DNA of 64,000 nucleotides from Bacteroidetes bacterium GWF2_41_31 (GTDB lineage Bacteria; Bacteroidota; Bacteroidia; Bacteroidales; F082): NCBI GenBank assembly GCA_001769215.1, contig MEOL01000026.1, positions 1 to 64,000 of the forward strand, read 5' to 3'. Shown piece by piece: positions 59,406 to 64,000 of this stretch (position 1 is its first letter; each line of letters starts with the position of its first letter). The notes under the pieces were generated by a model. It saw only the letters and a program-made list of their open reading frames with translations, ran no database searches and was not told where the DNA came from. The position numbers and the translations under genes were made by a program.

Positions 59406-60743
59406 ATGAAAAAAAATGTGATTATTATCGGCGCTGCCGGACGCGATTTCCACAATTTCAACACCTATTACCGTGGAAATAAAAATTATAATGTAGTCGC
59501 TTTTACTGCCGCTCAGATTCCTGATATCGACGGCAGAAAATACCCGACTGAATTGGCAGGGGATTTATATCCCGAAGGAATTCCTATTTATGATGAGTCG
59601 AACCTTCCTCAATTGATAAAAGATTTAAAAGCAGACGATTGTGTTTTCTCCTACAGCGATGTTCCTTATCCAAGGGTGATGGGTGTTAGTGCCATCGTGA
59701 ATGCAGCAGGGGCTAACTTTATCCTGCTCGGACCCAGGGATACCATGGTTAAAAGTACCAAACCTGTGATTGCTGTTGGCGCGGTTCGCACCGGATGCGG
59801 AAAAAGCCAGACTTCGCGCAGGGTGATTGAATACCTCATGGCAAAAGGCCTGAAAGTGGTTGCTGTTCGTCATCCCATGCCTTATGGCGATTTGAACGCA
59901 CAAAAAGTACAGCGATTTGCCACGGTGGCCGACCTGGCAAAACACAAATGTACCGTTGAAGAAATGGAAGAATATGAACCACATGTAGTGCGCGGAAATG
60001 TGATTTATGCCGGCGTAGACTATGAAGCCATTTTACGTGCTGCCGAAGTTGACCCGGATGGTTGCGATGTCGTGCTTTGGGATGGAGGTAACAATGATTT
60101 TCCTTTTTATAAACCCGATTTAAACATCACCGTAGTCGATCCTCACCGCCCCGGTCATGAGCTGTCATACTATCCCGGTGAAGTAACCTTGCGTTTAGCC
60201 GATGTGGTAGTCATCAACAAGATGGATACCGCTGCTCCCGAAGCCATTCAAACCGTACGTGAAAACATTTATAAAGTAAACCCGACAGCCATTGTTGTGG
60301 ATGCTGCTTCCCCAATCGCGGTGGACGATCCAGGCATCATCAAAGGCAAACGGGTGTTGGTGGTTGAAGATGGCCCAACCCTCACCCATGGTGAAATGAA
60401 AATTGGTGCCGGTACGGTTGCTGCCCGCAAATTCGGAGCCGCAGAACTCGTTGATCCACGTCCATTTGTGGTGGGTAAACTGGCTGAAACGTTCCGAATT
60501 TACCCCAACATCGGAACCTTGCTTCCCGCCATGGGATACAGCGATCAGCAGCTCAAAGACCTGGAAACTTCTATCAACAATACCGATTGTGATTCTGTTG
60601 TAATTGGTACACCCATCGATTTGAACAGGATTGTTAAAATCACAAAACCCAACACCCGGGTGTATTACGACTTACAGGAAATTGGCCAGCCCGACCTCAA
60701 AGGTATTCTGGATGACTTTGTAAAAAAATACAAACTGGATTAA
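59406..60743 (+). CDS. Cyclic 2,3-diphosphoglycerate synthetase-like P-loop protein
   Basis: 'GAAGRDFHNFNTYYRGN', P-loop 'GAVRTGCGKSQTSR', 'DVVLWDGGNNDFPFYKPDLNITVVDPHRPGHE'. Confidence 0.85.
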   Translation: MKKNVIIIGAAGRDFHNFNTYYRGNKNYNVVAFTAAQIPDIDGRKYPTELAGDLYPEGIPIYDESNLPQLIKDLKADDCVFSYSDVPYPRVMGVSAIVNAAGANFILLGPRDTMVKSTKPVIAVGAVRTGCGKSQTSRRVIEYLMAKGLKVVAVRHPMPYGDLNAQKVQRFATVADLAKHKCTVEEMEEYEPHVVRGNVIYAGVDYEAILRAAEVDPDGCDVVLWDGGNNDFPFYKPDLNITVVDPHRPGHELSYYPGEVTLRLADVVVINKMDTAAPEAIQTVRENIYKVNPTAIVVDAASPIAVDDPGIIKGKRVLVVEDGPTLTHGEMKIGAGTVAARKFGAAELVDPRPFVVGKLAETFRIYPNIGTLLPAMGYSDQQLKDLETSINNTDCDSVVIGTPIDLNRIVKITKPNTRVYYDLQEIGQPDLKGILDDFVKKYKLD

Positions 60744-60760
60744 TTAACACTTTTCCTTTA

Positions 60761-60788
60761 AAGGCGGTCTTAGGGCCGCTTTTTTTTT
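60761..60788 (+). terminator. Rho-independent terminator
   Basis: GCGG-TCTTAGGG-CCGC followed by a T-run. Confidence 0.75.
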
Positions 60789-60942
60789 GATTCCCGACAA
60801 GATGAATGCAGATTGGTCAGACTTGAGCATGATCCTCAGAAATATCCACCTCCCTGGTGCGAGAATGTTTCGCGTGCCCATGTTCATCTCGAAAGAATCT
60901 CGTACGAATGGGACAGGCACGGAGCGGAGTGACAAGACCTAT

Positions 60943-60990
60943 CTACCTACCTACCTACCTACCTACCTACCTACCTACCTACCTACCTAC
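60943..60990. repeat. (CTAC)12 tetranucleotide microsatellite
   Basis: Twelve uninterrupted CTAC units. Confidence 0.97.
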
Positions 60991-61253
60991 CGTAGACAGG
61001 TCTCACCGCAAAGCAAAAAAATCCCTGTTTGTCTATATTCGGTGCAATTATCCGTTTTATCCGTCCTATCCGTGACATACTCATCATCCCCACCTGCCGA
61101 TAGGAATAAGCCCGCCGACGTGCCTGTCCCGTTTATACGGGGTTCTATTTCCCTACATTCTATTTCCCAATAAATTTATGTGAGCCAAGAAAATCCATGC
61201 AATTGATACCACCGTAACCGCATGATGTGTACTTTTGAAGCAAATTTGTAAAA

Positions 61254-61874
61254 ATGCGTTTGTTTGCAGCTATTGTTTTATCTTGTCTGTTACTACCCGT
61301 AGCCACGACCAAAGCCCAATCTACCGGGTTTGGCAGCAACGTGATGTCCGTCGGGGAGGCGGATGAAAGCCCTAATCCTCCTCCCAAAGTGAGTGTCAGT
61401 CTGGGAACTTCGTTTATGGCATTTTCAGGGGTCAATGCCATCAATACCTGGATCATGCCGCGAATTACCATGCCTGTCACCAAAAAATGGAGTATCTCCT
61501 ATGGCATGGGCTATTCGGCTATTTTTATAAATGGTTTTGAAAATACATCCGGGCAACAAAACCACAGTCAATACGGACATCTGTTTGTTTCCGGACAATA
61601 TTTGCTTACTAAAAGAATCTCGCTCACCGGGACAGCCTACAAAACCATGATGCTTAATCCATCTCCAAAAGATGACCAACCCAGGGATAGCCGGTTGGAT
61701 TTCAGCAGCCAGGGTGTGATGCTCGATATGAATTATCAGTTAACCGACCATTTTCAAATCAACGTGGGCCTGGAGTACCGAAATCAAAACTATCCCATTT
61801 ACCCGGGAATGCATCCCGGTTTTTCAACCGGTTCTGGCAACTTCATGAATGAACGTTATCTTCCTTATCCATAA
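61254..61874 (+). CDS. Hypothetical secreted/outer-membrane protein
   Basis: Signal peptide 'LFAAIVLSCLLLPVATTKAQS'. Confidence 0.6.
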   Translation: MRLFAAIVLSCLLLPVATTKAQSTGFGSNVMSVGEADESPNPPPKVSVSLGTSFMAFSGVNAINTWIMPRITMPVTKKWSISYGMGYSAIFINGFENTSGQQNHSQYGHLFVSGQYLLTKRISLTGTAYKTMMLNPSPKDDQPRDSRLDFSSQGVMLDMNYQLTDHFQINVGLEYRNQNYPIYPGMHPGFSTGSGNFMNERYLPYP

Positions 61875-61933
61875 TCATATAGCCAAAATGCCTGTTGTGC
61901 CAGGGCAACTTACCTTAATAAAAAAATTCCACC

Positions 61934-63007
61934 ATGAACCTATTGAAACGAATTGAGGCATTTGCCCGTTTGGGTTATCTTATGCAGGAATCAGGCAATG
62001 CAGGCAACCAACCTTCATTTAAAGGTGCTGAGGAACAGCGTGCTTTCGAAGAACTTCAATTTGAAATCTGTGATGCTCCGCATTACAATGGGTGGTTTAC
62101 TGAGCCAATGGTACGAAAAGCCATCAGCTCGTTGGGCAAGTCAATGACCATGGAAAACCTTGAAAAATGGCTGAAACCATACCTGAAACATCTCGCGGAA
62201 ATAAATGAAAACCAAAGCATTGGCCTTGTAATGGCTGGTAATATCCCGGCAGTAGGGTTTCACGATTTGCTGTGCGTACTCATTACAGGAAATAAGCTTA
62301 AAGCCAAACTTTCATCCGATGACAACCGACTGATACCTGCTTTGACAAAGTTACTGGTGGCCATTGAACCAGGATTTGCTGATTCTGTTATGTTCACAAA
62401 TGACCGACTCAATGGCTTTAACGCCATCATTGCCACGGGAAGCAACAACTCAGCCCGCTATTTTGAGTATTATTTTGGAAAGTATCCACACATCATCCGG
62501 AAAAACAGAAATGGTGTAGCAGTACTAACCGGTAAGGAATCTCAGGACGAACTTCAACTTTTATGCAGCGATATTTTCAGCTATTATGGATTGGGATGCC
62601 GCAATGTTTCGCACCTTTATGTGCCCAGGGAATATGATTTCGTTCCACTTTTAGATGCTTGTCAACAGTGGGTTGCAGTAAACGACAACCACAAATATTT
62701 CAATAATTACGAATACAACAAGGCCATTTTTCTGGTGAACAGCACTGCTCATTTCGATGCAGGAAACCTTCTCGTCACCGAAAGCGCCTCTCTGGCATCG
62801 GCTGTAAGCGTGCTTCATTACGAATACTATTCAAATGTAGACGGACTACAAAAAAAACTGGAGGTGCTACAAGATCAAATCCAATGTGTGGTCGCCGCTG
62901 ATTCCCTTTTTGACTTCAGTATTCCTTTTGGCAAGAGCCAGGAACCTCAGCTTTGGGACTACGCGGATGGAATAGATACCATCGGGTTTTTAATGGGTCT
63001 CAAATAA
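61934..63007 (+). CDS. LuxC-like acyl-CoA reductase
   Basis: 'NQSIGLVMAGNIPAVGFHDLLCVLITGNKLKAKLSSDD', 'ATGSNNSARYFEYYFGKYPHIIRKNRNGVAVLTG', 'YYGLGCRNVSHLYVP'. Confidence 0.9.
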   Translation: MNLLKRIEAFARLGYLMQESGNAGNQPSFKGAEEQRAFEELQFEICDAPHYNGWFTEPMVRKAISSLGKSMTMENLEKWLKPYLKHLAEINENQSIGLVMAGNIPAVGFHDLLCVLITGNKLKAKLSSDDNRLIPALTKLLVAIEPGFADSVMFTNDRLNGFNAIIATGSNNSARYFEYYFGKYPHIIRKNRNGVAVLTGKESQDELQLLCSDIFSYYGLGCRNVSHLYVPREYDFVPLLDACQQWVAVNDNHKYFNNYEYNKAIFLVNSTAHFDAGNLLVTESASLASAVSVLHYEYYSNVDGLQKKLEVLQDQIQCVVAADSLFDFSIPFGKSQEPQLWDYADGIDTIGFLMGLK

Positions 63008-63096
63008 AGAATTTATTTTTTCCAAATTATTTGGTTATTACCTCCAAAGCAACTATTTTTGCAGCCCTTTAAAAGTGCATTGAAAAATCAGGAAAA

Positions 63097-63363
63097 ATGA
63101 AAAAAGATATTCACCCAAAGAACTACAGACTGGTCGTTTTTAAGGACATGTCAAACGATTACAGCTTTATAACCAAATCAACTGTGAACACCAAGGACAC
63201 GATTGAGTGGGAAGACGGTAAAGAATACCCGTTGGTAAAACTCGAAATTTCACATACTTCTCATCCCTTCTTTACAGGTAAGAGCAAATTGATTGATACT
63301 GCCGGTCGTGTTGATAAATTCAAAAACCGCTACAAAAAGCATTTCGACCAGAAAACACCTTAA
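63097..63363 (+). CDS. rpmE2: Type B 50S ribosomal protein L31
   Basis: '[61 protein letters not shown]'. Confidence 0.95.
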   Translation: MKKDIHPKNYRLVVFKDMSNDYSFITKSTVNTKDTIEWEDGKEYPLVKLEISHTSHPFFTGKSKLIDTAGRVDKFKNRYKKHFDQKTP

Positions 63364-63387
63364 TCATTTTTCAGTCGATTCAACATA

Positions 63388-63426
63388 CAAAGTCCTTGTG
63401 TTTCGGCACAAAGGGCTTTTTTTTTA
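63388..63426 (+). terminator. Rho-independent terminator after rpmE2
   Basis: AAGTCCTTGTG-TTTCGG-CACAAAGGGCTT stem then T-run. Confidence 0.75.
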
Positions 63427-63501
63427 TTAACAAGCAATTTTCTAAGTGCTTTTTCGTATCTTTATGGCAACACATAAAAAATCATATAAATCAACTTGTG
63501 T

Positions 63502-64000
63502 ATGAATTATATTCTCTTTGACAGCTTTGGAAGAGACAGCCTGCTGCCTTTTACTTTTACGCGTCCGGTGGCAGATATCCGGGTTGGAATACTCACCATC
63601 CGTGAAAAATGGGAGTTTTACCTGAAATCGGCAACTTCTTCCCTTACACAACAATACCTTAACCCTAAGTTTCCCATTTTGAAAGAAAAAGACAACCTGC
63701 TCATCAATGGATCGGTATTTCCTACAACCAGGTTAGTACAGAAAATAGCTGAACTTGAGCCCGGTCATATCCTGGCAAAAGGAGAAATCATCATCGCCAT
63801 GAGGGTGGAAGAATCTCAAATTGATGACTTTGCTTCGCAAGAAATCGACAGTACCATTGAGTGGGAGGAGGAAATGGTCAAGCTGAATGAAAATTGGGAG
63901 ATCTTTTCATTTAACCCGACAGCAATTGTTGAAGATTTTAAACTCATCACAGCAGGCAGAAAGTCGCAACCACTAAGCAAAACTAACTTTGTTACCGGCG
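63502..64000 (+). CDS. GlmU-like sugar nucleotidyltransferase family protein, 3' truncated by window
   Basis: ATG at 63502: MNYILFDSFGRDSLLPFTFTRPVADIRVGILTIREKWE..., open to the window edge. Confidence 0.8.
   Translation, partial: MNYILFDSFGRDSLLPFTFTRPVADIRVGILTIREKWEFYLKSATSSLTQQYLNPKFPILKEKDNLLINGSVFPTTRLVQKIAELEPGHILAKGEIIIAMRVEESQIDDFASQEIDSTIEWEEEMVKLNENWEIFSFNPTAIVEDFKLITAGRKSQPLSKTNFVTG

Noticed and set aside
60943-60990. CRISPR array
   Set aside because: Simple (CTAC)n tract without spacers; no cas genes.

Overview
The window looks like part of a Bacteroidota chromosome (Bacteroidales/Marinilabiliales-like; inferred from type IX-secretion C-terminal tails, TAnnTTTG -7 boxes and the housekeeping gene set). 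About 28.2-64 kb is ordinary chromosome: dapA, MBL hydrolase, OmpA/TPR proteins, gyrB, DUF5686 protein, two fused 2-oxoacid dehydrogenase E1 proteins, PAS histidine kinase, PKD protein, LpxR-like protein, crcB, acylphosphatase, mnmD, cyclic-2,3-DPG-synthase-like protein, LuxC-like acyl-CoA reductase, rpmE2 and a GlmU-like ORF. About 2.5-28 kb is accessory DNA: single genes separated by long related intergenic repeats. The main observation is that several of these genes are bounded like integron cassettes. The bases just 5' of the gene (GTTRRRY-like) are the reverse complement of the bases just 3' of it (RYYYAAC-like), and each junction repeat is an imperfect palindrome of about 75-260 bp. I could check this by eye for five cassettes in two opposing orientations, and no integron integrase is visible in the window. 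Cargo includes a Cap12/PycTIR-like TIR protein, a Bro-N-Fic fusion, two paralogous LRR-like T9SS proteins, a tandem mini zinc-finger protein and a UDG-like protein. The accessory block also carries a complete IS66-family element with 22-bp inverted ends and a perfect 8-bp target duplication. A possible MITE with 26-bp terminal inverted repeats lies in the core region.
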